Positions 9,525 through 17,603 of a stretch of 17,699 nucleotides of DNA are shown piece by piece; the stretch's first letter is position 1; each line of letters starts with the position of its first letter. Under the pieces are notes generated by a model. The model did no database searches and was not told the DNA's origin. It saw only the letters and a program-made list of their open reading frames with translations. Location: NCBI RefSeq assembly GCF_001949145.1, contig NW_019091435.1:971922-989620 (forward strand). Reading direction: 5' to 3'. Position numbers and translations under genes: made by a program. Source of the stretch: Acanthaster planci. Taxonomy: Eukaryota > Echinodermata > Asteroidea > Valvatida > Acanthasteridae.

Positions 9525-9755
9525 ATTGGTTAACGGAAGTCATTGCTGGTCACATTTAGCACACACGTGCAGGCGTAGATGCAGCAGCGGCCGGCTCGTG
9601 AAGCTATAAAAGGGGCGCGCAGGCAAGGTTTAGTTGTCCTGATCAAGGGCTGATCCTGAGTCAAGGGTCGAGAATCCTGTTCAAGGGTTAAAGTCACCAA
9701 GCCTAGTGTGACTGTGTCTAAGTCCAGAGTGGTGAGTGTGTCGTTGAGGGACTCG
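9525..9755 (+). promoter_or_regulatory. compact TATA promoter with ATG-free leader (gene promoter or LTR)
   Basis: In order on the plus strand there is an inverted CCAAT box (ATTGG 9525-9529), an E-box CACGTG (9564-9569), GC-rich DNA, and a strong TATA box TATAAAAG (9605-9612) followed by GGGGCGCGC. Transcription would start near 9635-9640. The expected leader, to 9755, has no ATG and ends at a strong donor, ACTCG|GTAAGT (GT at 9756-9757). It contains three imperfect repeats of CCTGxTCAAGGG beginning at 9638, 9655 and 9676. The region is far more GC-rich than its surroundings. It may be the promoter and 5' leader of a spliced gene or noncoding RNA, or a solo LTR (a TGTTAG that could begin one is at 9459); no second LTR copy was found. 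Confidence 0.5.
9638..9690 (+). repeat. three imperfect tandem repeats CCTGxTCAAGGG
   Basis: Units begin at 9638 (CCTGATCAAGGG), 9655 (CCTGAGTCAAGGG) and 9676 (CCTGTTCAAGGG), spaced 17 and 21 bases, immediately downstream of the TATA box in the presumed untranslated leader. Confidence 0.7.
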
Positions 9756-10153
9756 GTAAGTTGAGGGGCTAAGTGGTGGTGCGGTATAGTTCCTGGTCGA
9801 TATAAGGGCAGATTGCTATCTTGTGACTGGGTGCTTACCTATCAAAATTTGTTAAAATGTAAAAAAAAACATTAAAAAAAATAAACAAACGCTAGGTTCC
9901 TACCCAGTTAATTTTTTTCAAAATCAAAGAAATCATAACCAGTTTTACATCCTTTATATACACCTCAGACCAAGAGAAATCCCCCCCCCATTCTAGGTTA
10001 CTGCATGGAACTTTCAAACGGTCTCCAGGTAAGGAGGAACCCTTGCTTTGCTGTAAATTTTACTACAGTTTGGCAGTGTTTCAAAATATTACACCGGGCG
10101 TTTTTTTTATCGTAACTTCTTGTGTTTCACAAAGCTTTTTCCAAGCTGCTTTT
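9756..10153. other. no gene; AT-rich linker with an imperfect inverted repeat
   Basis: An inverted repeat pairs 9826-9841 (ACTGGGTgcttACCTA) with 9893-9908 (TAGGTtcctACCCAGT), matching at 12 of 16 positions, around a loop of A- and T-runs. This lies between the TATA region and the decayed element that follows and may mark an element boundary. A run of eight Cs is at 9980. No coding match. Confidence 0.4.
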
Positions 10154-10872
10154 TCAGGGCTTACCCTCTCTATCACTGCTACCAGACATTTTTTTGCCTT
10201 GTTGAACATTTCTCTCACCATAATTTTGCACATTGTTCGATTTCATTGTCTTCTTTGCTTTTATTTCTTTTTTTCCGGACAGTTTTGTACTCGTTCCCAA
10301 TCTACATGTAATTTGTTCTTTGAGTTCCTTAAACTTTCAGAGCTCTGATGTAATTAACAAAAATTTTTCACAAGAGATGTGTCCGTCGTTAATGGCATGG
10401 GATATGTTATGCGTCTATCGTATTTAGTTTGGCATCGGCTAGCACTCTTAGTTGGTCGTCTTTTTGGACTTTACCTGCAATCGTTTATTGGCATATTTTA
10501 ACAGAACATATGCACCAAACACACCAAAAGCAACCCCTTCCATCAATAATCACAAAGAAGTGCTCAAAACACCCAACATGGCTGGTATGCCCACAGCTGC
10601 CAACAGCACACCTAAGGTTTGGATTCGATATTCCACGTAATTTATTGCTATCAACAAACGTTGATTTTTTTATGTTGTTTCTCATTTTTCTTGCTCTGCC
10701 AATATGATAGATTCGATGTCGTCAATTATTTGGAGTCTGTAAAGCTCTGTTTCTTCTTTGGGGATGGTAGATCAGGGTAAACGCTCAGGTAAAGGTCCCG
10801 CTGGGTAAAATATCGCTGGGCCAATTTTTTTGAGTCTGTAAGGCTTTGTGATTCTTTGTTTACTTCAGTCAT
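10154..10872 (-). pseudogene. broken gene for a hydrophobic glycine-rich protein of a repetitive invertebrate family
   Basis: A coherent protein of about 240 codons reads across frames on the minus strand. It opens with ATG at 10872 (MTEVNKESQSL...QRYFTQRDLYL), shifts frame near 10768, continues IPKEETELYRLQIIDDI, then has TGA 10684-10682 and TAA 10672-10670, a hydrophobic segment TLGVLLAAVGIPAMLGVLST, TGA 10552-10550, a second hydrophobic segment (EGVAFGVFGAYVLLKYANKR), TAA 10450-10448, a shift into RVLADAKLNTIDA, another shift into HISHAINDGHISCEKFLL and a Lys-rich tail to TGA at 10156-10154. The layout (charged N-terminal helix, two Gly/Ala-rich membrane-like hairpin segments, helical C-terminus) matches a protein family I recall as multi-copy in genomes of corals, molluscs and lancelets and presumably carried by a mobile element. 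I cannot name the family or its function. Confidence 0.6.
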
Positions 10873-10885
10873 GGTTTCTTTCTAA

Positions 10886-11389
10886 GAAGCTTTAGAAAAA
10901 GCTTTACAAAACTTCCAACTCAATAAAAACGCCAGCACCTCTATTGTTAATGACTTCTGCCCTGCCGTTCCTCACCAAGAAATTGAAGCTACTTACTTTT
11001 TTGGTTTTAAGTGCTTTTGCCATATCACTTGGCTTTTTTATTATTATCCTCTGTTAAAACGCAACACACTAAGTCTGGAGACTGACCGTTGTGGTAGTTG
11101 TCACTGGTGTTTAATTTACATTTACTTTTCCTTTATAGATAACGTCGGGAACTAGTCTACCTTTTGCCAAATTGAGCAGTTTTTAAACTTCTTGCCCCAA
11201 CCGCAATTTAAGATTTATCAAAACCAATTTAATTTTTTGGTGTATTGTGCATCTCAACTGCTTGTAGTGACGGTTGGGATCTTATGTATCGGCATTGTTT
11301 CAATTTTGCTTGTATTTTACTTTTCGAAAAATCTTACACAACATAAGACGACAGAGCATTTGTTGACACCTGTCGCCTTTTTAACGTAA
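10886..11389 (+). pseudogene. unidentified single-pass membrane protein frame, one stop
   Basis: One plus-strand frame stays open from 10886 to a TAA at 11390, interrupted only by TAG at 11153-11155. It starts EALEKALQNFQLNKNAST, has an aromatic and Cys-rich middle with DRCGSCHWCLIY, and ends with a clear membrane helix (LLVVTVGILCIGIVSILLVF) and a short basic tail. The minus strand is not open here. No ATG is well placed; the frame begins 14 bases from the divergent minus-strand gene's ATG, so the true N-terminus may be elsewhere. I do not recognise the family. A run of about 168 codons with one stop is longer than expected by chance in DNA this AT-rich, though the hydrophobic composition makes chance frames likelier. 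Confidence 0.4.
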
Positions 11390-11411
11390 GTGAAAAAAGT
11401 CTTTTAAACAA

Positions 11412-12240
11412 ATGCGCGACAACGTGTCAAATAGTTTGGCCACTGGTTTTTATTACGATGACATGGAGGCATGGGCTATGTTCCTGTTCCTGGTAAAACT
11501 ATGACAGTCACAATTTATACATTCCTAACGGCACTTATACCGGAGCCACTCACATGAGATTCAGGAGGGCCAAACCGCCGAAAGGATCTGGCCACGAGAG
11601 TACTTATACCATGACTTGGATAGAGCAGTCTGAAGCCGTCGTAAATGCCTGGTGGGATTTTGTGTCCAAAACATTGAGTTTTACAGATATAGGCATCACA
11701 AAAGTCAATGAATCCATAAGGGCTTACGTGTATGCGTTGTTATGAGCACAAGCTCAAACAAAATCCAGCGTGTTGGCACCCACCGCTGGATTAGATGCTC
11801 AACAATTTATCACCACTGTGGAAAATCTCATCAACTCAAAACCCTGTCTAGAATAGTCGATCAACCAATATCAGGACTCCCTACAGTATGCCAAATTCCT
11901 TTGAACTTTGTGGTTAAACTGGGGTTGTACCTGCTTCCTTCTGACATGGACTTGAGAATAGGGATATTTGAGGGTTACAACAACAACTTGCAAATTGTGA
12001 CCTCTAGCAAAATTCACCCAACCCCTCTCCAGAGCACCCTCCAGGAACAGATGTTGACTTTACAGAGGGTGTAGCGAGTTTACCACAACCCCAACCCAAA
12101 CCCACCTGTCGAATCCCCAGTGCAAGCACCTTTTAAACCCCAACCCGACCAACCAAAATTTTTAACACCTTTAAAATTTCGTAACGAAGAAAAAATTATC
12201 TCTAACTATCAGAGTGTTAGTTATTGGTGTAGCTTTTCTT
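11412..12240 (+). pseudogene. broken reading frame of unknown family, proline-rich end
   Basis: Several plus-strand frames join head to tail. ATG 11412 reads MRDNVSNSLATGFYYDDMEA, a shift near 11470 gives YVPVPGKTMTVTIY, then another near 11520 gives LYIPNGTYTGATHMRFRRAK and on to TDIGITKVNESIRAYVYALL, a TGA at 11743-11745, then AQAQTKSSVLAPTAGLDAQQ and FITTVENLINSKPCLE to TAG 11854-11856. Later pieces include LGLYLLPSDMDLRIGIF (frame of 11742) and a proline-rich tail (PVQAPFKPQPDQPKFLTPL, about 12115-12180) ending by 12249. Composition is protein-like and unlike the surrounding AT-rich spacer. It follows the membrane-protein frame in the same direction and probably belongs to the same decayed element. 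The family is unknown to me. Confidence 0.45.
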
Positions 12241-12276
12241 TTGTAGTTTGACTAACGCAGTTAAAAAAAGTTAAAA

Positions 12277-12301
12277 GACCCCATAGAAATTCTATGGAGT
12301 C
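12277..12301. repeat. near-perfect palindrome next to the ballast-domain gene
   Basis: GACCCCATAGAA (12277-12288), one central A, then TTCTATGGAGTC (12290-12301): the 12-base arms match at 11 positions. A degenerate third copy, TTCTATGAAGTC, follows at about 12314-12325. It separates the unknown broken frame from the first exon of the P2X7-like gene and could be a terminal or subterminal inverted repeat of a small element. Confidence 0.7.
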
Positions 12302-12322
12302 ATTCTTGTAGACATTCTATGA

Positions 12323-12511
12323 AGTCTGTTTAAAAATACCCATAGTAAAAATGAATCTGGTGATGAAGTTACCGAGCCTTACCATTTTGAGCCCTTGGCA
12401 GTGAGACCCGACAAAACAAGTGGAACTGAGGCCAGTATGGTCAGCATGGCAGATGAATCAACAGTACATGTACCAGCGGATGAAAATCATCTCCAAACAA
12501 CTGATAATATA
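12323..12511 (+). pseudogene. candidate N-terminal exon of P2X7-ballast-like gene
   Basis: The frame is open from after a TGA (12320-12322) to a TAA at 12512-12514. It reads ESGDEVTEPYHFEPLAVRPD and then a Ser/Thr/Glu-rich acidic stretch. An acidic N-terminus with an 'EPYxFEP'-like motif ahead of the CxCGxC zinc motif is typical, as I recall, of invertebrate proteins that carry this domain. No clear donor in the right phase was found between here and the next exon, and no ATG opens the frame, so an upstream start exon would be needed. Orientation and order relative to the exons at 13263 and 13709 support the link. Confidence 0.45.
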
Positions 12512-12514
12512 TAA

Positions 12515-13262
12515 TTTTGCAATTGTACTGGAAAAATTATTGATAATTTGCAGAGGTATTTTTTCATGAAAGATTTAACTTAAACACCCTTCACCAGAAT
12601 TTGTTAGTTATTGCAAATTCTTTGAAAATAAGCATCTAACTGTGTCGATTAGGCTTACATACATAATTAATAACCTTAAATCCTAAGACCTTTGACAAAA
12701 AACTTTTAAGCTATATATATGGACAAAAGGGGTTGGGCTTTCAGTGTGACGTGTTCTTGACACTGCATACATGGCATAAAGTGGTAAAATTGCTCACATG
12801 AATATTGCAGCTTTCTCCAGTTTTACTTTAAAAATTAATCTTGAAATGACAGACTGCCAAGGATTTGCTTACTTCTGAACACATTTATTGGTTATTTGCA
12901 AAACACTTTACTGTTGTTACTAATTCTCGTGAGGGTATTATCAAGTACAATCTTTTAATTTCTTTGGTATGTCAGGTACGAGCTGTCATTTTAATTCCAT
13001 GTTTTGTGGCTACTCTTCAGGCGGCAAGTGTGTTTGTACATGTATGTATTTTCTTTCTGTTAAATTTGTACCGTAGAGTCAACATCATGGATGCAACTGT
13101 CAGCAGTGTTGCACAGGAAGAATGGGGGGGGGACAGTTTGAAAAAAAATTTTCTAGTAAGTCTATCTTATCTAACTTGTTTACAAAGTTGAACTTTTATG
13201 GCGACTCGTCACTAGATAGCCACTGTTATCTCTGATGCATGTAATTATATTTCATTACACAG
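12515..13262. other. presumed intron of the P2X7-ballast-like gene
   Basis: AT-rich. It contains one further possible exon, 13087-13155 (MDATVSSVAQEEWGG..., ending at a strong CTA|GTAAGT donor), but that frame crosses runs of nine Gs and eight As and its phase does not fit the next exon, so I leave it unassigned. Confidence 0.35.
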
Positions 13263-13499
13263 ATGTTCCTGAGGTCAGTGAGTTATAATGGAGAATGTTG
13301 AGGATTGTAAGTGCTGCAAGGAGATGGATGTGTTCCAAGCCAAATTCTTCCACACAGGCATTGATCCCATGACAGTTCAGTGCTTCACAGACCATCCCTG
13401 GTATGAGGCTACTTGCCTCAATCCAGGCACATTAGAAACTGCCTATTTTCAGTTCCGACAACAGTATGGCGCACAGGCAGTGGAGGGAGACAAAGTAAG
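13263..13499 (+). pseudogene. P2X7 intracellular 'ballast'-like domain, exon A, two Cys-to-TGA positions
   Basis: The acceptor is ttcattacacag (AG at 13261-13262) and the donor GTAAG|GTAATG ends the exon at 13499. The frame reads RCS-stop-GQ-stop-VIMENVEDCKCCKEM, then VQCFTDHPWYEATCLNPGTL and ETAYFQFRQQYGAQAVEGDK. This matches the cysteine-rich intracellular domain first known from the P2X7 receptor and found free-standing in invertebrates: CxCGxC, then CxCC, then 'C.T.HP....CL....L.TA...YRQQYG'. The TGAs at 13270-13272 and 13279-13281 stand exactly at the second and third Cys of CxCGxC, which are expected zinc ligands. With two more stops in the next exon, a pseudogene is likelier than recoding. 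The frame after 13282 is fully open and well conserved. Confidence 0.78.
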
Positions 13500-13708
13500 G
13501 TAATGACTCTAAAGAAACTCTTCTCCTTCATTTAAATAAACCTAAATATGGGTGCATCTAAAAATCAAATTGAAAAAAAAAATTGCATTTTTCTGTGTAC
13601 CATGTAAACTGACCTGATATCATTCCTTCCATTTTCTGTTTCTAATTTCTAGATTATCGTCTAAATTTACATATATATAATTGCCCACTTTTTACATCTT
13701 TTATCTAG

Positions 13709-13883
13709 CAAATATCGCCATGTGTCCTACCGCCAGGTTGACAGATGGTGTTAGGGATTCCTAGGCTGTCATAACTGAGTAAGATTGCCATCCTGCATCA
13801 TCAAGAAAACTACAATAACCTATCCAGACCCTGAAGGGAATTATAAAGACTCCAAATTTCCTGATCTGGATGAGTACAGGTAG
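13709..13883 (+). pseudogene. P2X7 intracellular 'ballast'-like domain, exon B, two stops
   Basis: The acceptor is cttttatctag (AG at 13707-13708). The C at 13709 completes a Ser codon begun by the AG at the end of exon A, and the joined protein runs DKVSKYRHVSYRQVDRWC, so the splice phase is exact. TAG at 13752-13754 replaces the Trp usually found after RWC; GFLGCHN follows; TGA at 13776-13778 stands where Arg (CGA) is likely; then VRLPSCIIKKTTITYPDPEG, the conserved 'LPSC' and closing 'Y.....P' region, ending at TAG 13881-13883, a plausible natural end. Both interior stops are one transition from the expected codon (TGG to TAG, CGA to TGA). The preserved intron shows this is a decayed gene copy rather than a processed retrocopy. 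Confidence 0.8.
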
Positions 13884-14399
13884 TTTGTTCCTTTATGCTA
13901 GTTTTTAATAATCCCCAAATCGTAGAGTTTTGATTGAATATACCGGTACATAATAGATGCAAACGTTTAAAGGACTGTTATGCATAAAGTATTTGGAATC
14001 ACATGTGCAGAATGACCCACCACCCTGTATTTTTTGGTTGATTTTTGACAAACCTTTCAAAAATGTCGGAAGTTCAAAACAGAAATCTAGCATACATTTC
14101 ACCTTTAACTAAACTTGTTTTGTTTGAAAATGTAGAACACAGAAGTAGTTTTAGAAGCAGCAGAAGAGAAGTTTTATTTCAAACAATCTGGATGTAGGAA
14201 AAAATACGGAACTACATGTACTTGTAGGAAATTGGCAGTATTTTCCGAGAAAAAAATGCATTCGAGGTATTGATTCTTGACGCGTCAAAATAAAAATGCT
14301 ATGGAGGGAGATTGTGTTTACGTACTATATTATAGCGTCTGCCTTTGATCAAAAGTAATGCGAAGTGCTAATCTGTTGTGTTGAACAATGATGGCAAAC
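13884..14399. other. no gene identified between ballast-domain gene and gag fossil
   Basis: AT-rich spacer. A TACCGGTACAT word is at about 13941. A short hairpin (ATGATGgcaaactCATCAT) lies at about 14387-14406. No coding match. Confidence 0.35.
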
Positions 14400-15183
14400 T
14401 CATCATGTTTGTTCCATAAAGTACAGTTAGCTGGAGAGCAAGGGGAAAGTTACCAAGCTGGTTGTGGTGGATTTTGACAACATATGCTTGCCATGAGACA
14501 CCACTTACCAGATTGAGTGACTTCTACAGAAGACAACAATGCTCATGAAACTCCTTTGATGGGTAGAGCTCGCATCACCCAAGGACTGTCCCCACATGCA
14601 GAACAAAGACACCAGTTTGTGCGAGAGGTTTGCTGCTGGCCTAGCTGATCATGCGCTGCAGTGAGATGTACCACAGTATGTCCAGGAACACCAGGACGTA
14701 AGCTTTGCTACATTCCTTAGCAAAGTTTTGGCATGGGAGAGCCCATCACCGCCTGTGCCAGGGACTGTGTCTGCCTGTGTAAGCTTGGACTATGGACAAC
14801 TTCAGCAGCGTCTGGACCAGCAGGCAGAACAGCTTCAAGCAACCCAGGCAGCTGTGGATAAGCTCTGCCAGCAGTTGGCTCATGTGCTACGAGGCCCTCA
14901 GCCAGTTCCATCCATGGGAGCCATGCAGAAATTCAGTGGCCTGACGTGCTATTCATGCAGTGGGTTGGGCCACATGAAATGTTTTTGCCCCAGTGATTGG
15001 CGTAACCCAAGACCGATTGGACAGAGCCATCGACCAACCAGGGGTGGCCAGACATCTACACCTGAAAGCAACTGGACATGTCCCCTCACCCTGATCACCA
15101 ATGCAACAAGCTTCACGCCCGCCACCAAGGATTCATCTCCAAAGACCAGCACAAAGTCTCCAAATGCCCGCCCTCTATTGTAA
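14400..15183 (+). pseudogene. Ty3/gypsy-type gag fossil with CCHC zinc knuckle
   Basis: Degraded gag of a retrotransposon. From about 14570 the frame reads ELASPKD...CERFAAGLADHALQ, like the 'F..GL.d..L' region of Ty3/gypsy capsids, then TGA 14662-14664, then DVPQYVQEHQDVSFATFLS. From 14728 it is open to a TAA at 15181: a Gln-rich coiled coil (about 14780-14890) and one zinc knuckle, C-x2-C-x4-H-x4-C, at 14947-14988 (CYSCSGLGHMKCFC). Upstream pieces (LSDFYRRQQ near 14510) lie in another frame, so at least one frameshift is present. No ATG start, primer-binding site or LTR was found upstream. Gag shares its direction and position with the pol fossil that follows. Confidence 0.78.
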
Positions 15184-15509
15184 GTTGCCAAATGGTGGAG
15201 GGGAAGGATAGCTCACCAAGTATACATGTAACTAGACAGGAGGTGTTTGACAGAGCAGTTACCAGCAGTCCAGAAGTCACCATATTAGTGTATGAGGAGA
15301 TGCCCTTCATATTGCATACTGGAAGTGAAGTGTTTGTTCTGCCAGACACCCTCTATCAACACCTGAAAGCTTGTGTACCCATATGGGAAGATTTCAGGAG
15401 ACGGTTAGGGGTCTATGGAGCCAATGGACTCAAGATTCCCTATGTCAGATATGCTGAGGTTGAGAGGTTGAGATCCTTGGGGTGCAGCTCAACCAAGTGT
15501 GGACGCTAA
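15078..15509 (+). pseudogene. Ty3/gypsy-type protease region with catalytic Asp changed to His
   Basis: This frame overlaps the end of gag in a different register, as pol does after frameshifting in many Ty3/gypsy elements, although decay could also explain it. It carries EEMPFILHTGSEVFVLPDTL, the signature of a retropepsin-like aspartic protease, in which the invariant Asp of D-T-G is His (CAT, 15315-15317). The flap region that follows (VYGANGLKIPYVRYAEVE) is recognisable. A TAA at 15507-15509 and further stops up to about 15750 separate it from the next pol piece. The His substitution alone would inactivate the protease. Confidence 0.75.
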
Positions 15510-15765
15510 TCTCTTCATGTAACTCTGCATCCGGCCATCAGAACGGCCTCGTAGGGTCTAAAATGTTGGGAAAGCTACACATAGCCATGAAGGAGCAACA
15601 TGGAAAGCACTACAGAGAGAAAGTTGAAGAGGCGGGAGGAATGTAATGGGATGGTGAATTGTTTACATGTGACCTCAAGGAGCAACACAAGACCAAGACA
15701 TCAACCGCCAGGAACTGTAGTGCATATCTGCTCACTCTACATGCATTGTCACTTGCATCACTAGA

Positions 15766-16412
15766 CAGGTAGATACATGTACACAAGAGGTGGCAGTTCA
15801 GGCCATCCAGGAGGGGTTGAATCTACCAAGGGGTAGATTATCGACATACACGTATACCGGTAAGCAATGGCCAAACAAGTACTGGTTCACAGAGGGGAAC
15901 ATCAGGGATGATGATGTCTGGCTGCAGCCCAGAAGCCGGAAAGGGCTTGTCACAGAGGCCAGAATCATTCACTCGAGTGAGCGTTCAATTGATGTGATAG
16001 ATGACGCTATTCACCTGAGGTCAGATAGTTCTGCAGATATCGCCACGTCCTGTAACAAGATCCAAGCATCAGATTTGCCTGAAGTGAAAGCCAAGTCTTG
16101 CCCCACAGCAATGGAGCAACTATTGACCCTTCTGAGCAGGTACCAGGATGTCTTCTGTGGTAGTGACGATGACATGGGCTATACAGACGCTGTAAAACAT
16201 AAGCCCCCACCACCGATGAACAGCCAGTGTGTGTGCCCCACCACCAGATACCACCCCACCTGATGATGGCGGTGAAGGCACACCTCCAGAATCTCCTGCA
16301 ACAGAAGATAATACGACCATCTGCAAGTCCATATGCCGTACCTGTAGTTAGCGTGCGGAAGAACGGCACCCTGTGGCTGTGCGTTGACTACCGAATGCTG
16401 AATGACAAGACA
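15766..16412 (+). pseudogene. Ty3/gypsy-type protease-RT linker and start of reverse transcriptase
   Basis: The first frame (to 16263) ends with the linker before reverse transcriptase: LLTLLSRYQDVFCGSDDDMG followed by YTDAVKHKPPPP, a form common in invertebrate gypsy elements. A frameshift near 16250 leads to the RT fingers: VKAHLQNLLQQKIIRPSASP, then YAVPVVSVRKNGTLWLCVDY and RMLNDKT, which is RT motifs 1 and 2. Homology stops sharply after codon LNDKT at about 16412; the catalytic YxDD region, RNase H and integrase are absent from the window. The sequence beyond is ordinary AT-rich DNA, so a deletion or recombination break lies here. Confidence 0.85.
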
Positions 16413-17603
16413 ATGTCATGGGCCAAAACCTGTAGCATGCAGTTTTGTCTTCATTTTCTAGGGGCAACTTCATTTCTTGGTTTTAAATAGTTTAGAATAC
16501 ATTAAATGATATTTAACCTGTCCACATTTGTACAGTTTGCACGTTAATGAGATATTCAAGAAAGAAAATTGACACTTTATTCGTGTAATTTTCTGTCCGT
16601 AAGTTGCTGCATGCAGGCCCTATTTTTCAACCTCGAACCGTTGCTGCCACTGCTATCTACAGTATCGATAATGTGACCTGCATACGAGGATCCAAAATGT
16701 AGGCGCCCATGCGAACGTGTGTTTGTCATTTGATCGAGGCGGAAAAGGGGAAAATAACCCCCTTTACACAGGTTAGTTGGCAAAAGTTTCATGACAGCAA
16801 CAGTAAATGGAAACTGCTTGATGGCAAACAGCGAGAACTGGCTGAAAAAAATGAAATCCTAACTCAAACTCCTTAGCCTAGAAATGAATATGGTTATCAC
16901 CGGAGCTGTTATAAAAGGTACTACGTGTACTACTACGTACTAGGCCTAACGTTAGCTATCCCTTCCCGGCCGTGTTTAAGTAAGGAATTTTTGAAAGCAT
17001 TTTCAGACCTAACGATGCTCAATTAAGCATGATTAATGAGATTCAACTTCGCATGTGGTGAATTAAAATGTGGATAAAGAGAGAATTCAAAATGAGTTGA
17101 GGTAGGCCTAGGCCCTAGTACTGCTGAAAATGATTACACTAAGTCAACATTTTATGGGATTTTAGATTTTGTTAACTATTGGTCCCTTAAGCCTAATTCA
17201 TATTTTTTTCCCTTTGGAAAATTTTATTTTACTGACATTTTGGTGGGGGAGGAATGTGTGCACAATTAACAATTTTATGGGCACAGTAGCCTTGAAACTA
17301 GTGAAAGAAGCTTTTGTGAAGGTTTTTCATTTGTCAGGGGGATGTTTTTAAGTGACAATTTCAGGTTGCCTGATAATTTTCCTTGTGTGATAAATACTTG
17401 GAAAAGCAAATGGCAGTGTTTACTTCAGCGTTTGTGGTGGTATTTGCCTTCAGTTCTATGCACAGTTCCATTTTTAAAAATATGCTCTGTTCCATTTGTT
17501 CTTGTGATTGATATGCCTGTTTTGTTTTATCTTGTACTAACTGCATATATTCTGCACAGTGAAGTTTGTCAGGAATTCTCCATATTTCAGGGTTTTTTTA
17601 AAG
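16413..17603. other. no gene identified
   Basis: Spacer between the truncated reverse transcriptase and a gag-like frame at the right edge. It contains a TATAAAAGG word (about 16911-16919) followed by a palindrome-rich stretch (tactacgtgtactactacgta). Frames 17169-17351 and 17342-17632 are hydrophobic, AT-rich and unrecognised; I do not call them genes. A possible acceptor (tccatatttcag) ends at 17590. Confidence 0.35.

Noticed and set aside
10485-10685. Minus-strand Cys-rich frame (RCAVGSCGHTSHVGCF...) resembling a zinc finger
   Set aside because: It is the alternative register of the hydrophobic glycine-rich protein, which reads through the same bases with much better continuity on both sides.
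14387-14406. ATGATG/CATCAT hairpin as a possible SECIS element for the TGA-containing ballast exons
   Set aside because: The stem is only six base pairs with a seven-base loop and lacks the required core and apical A arrangement of a SECIS.
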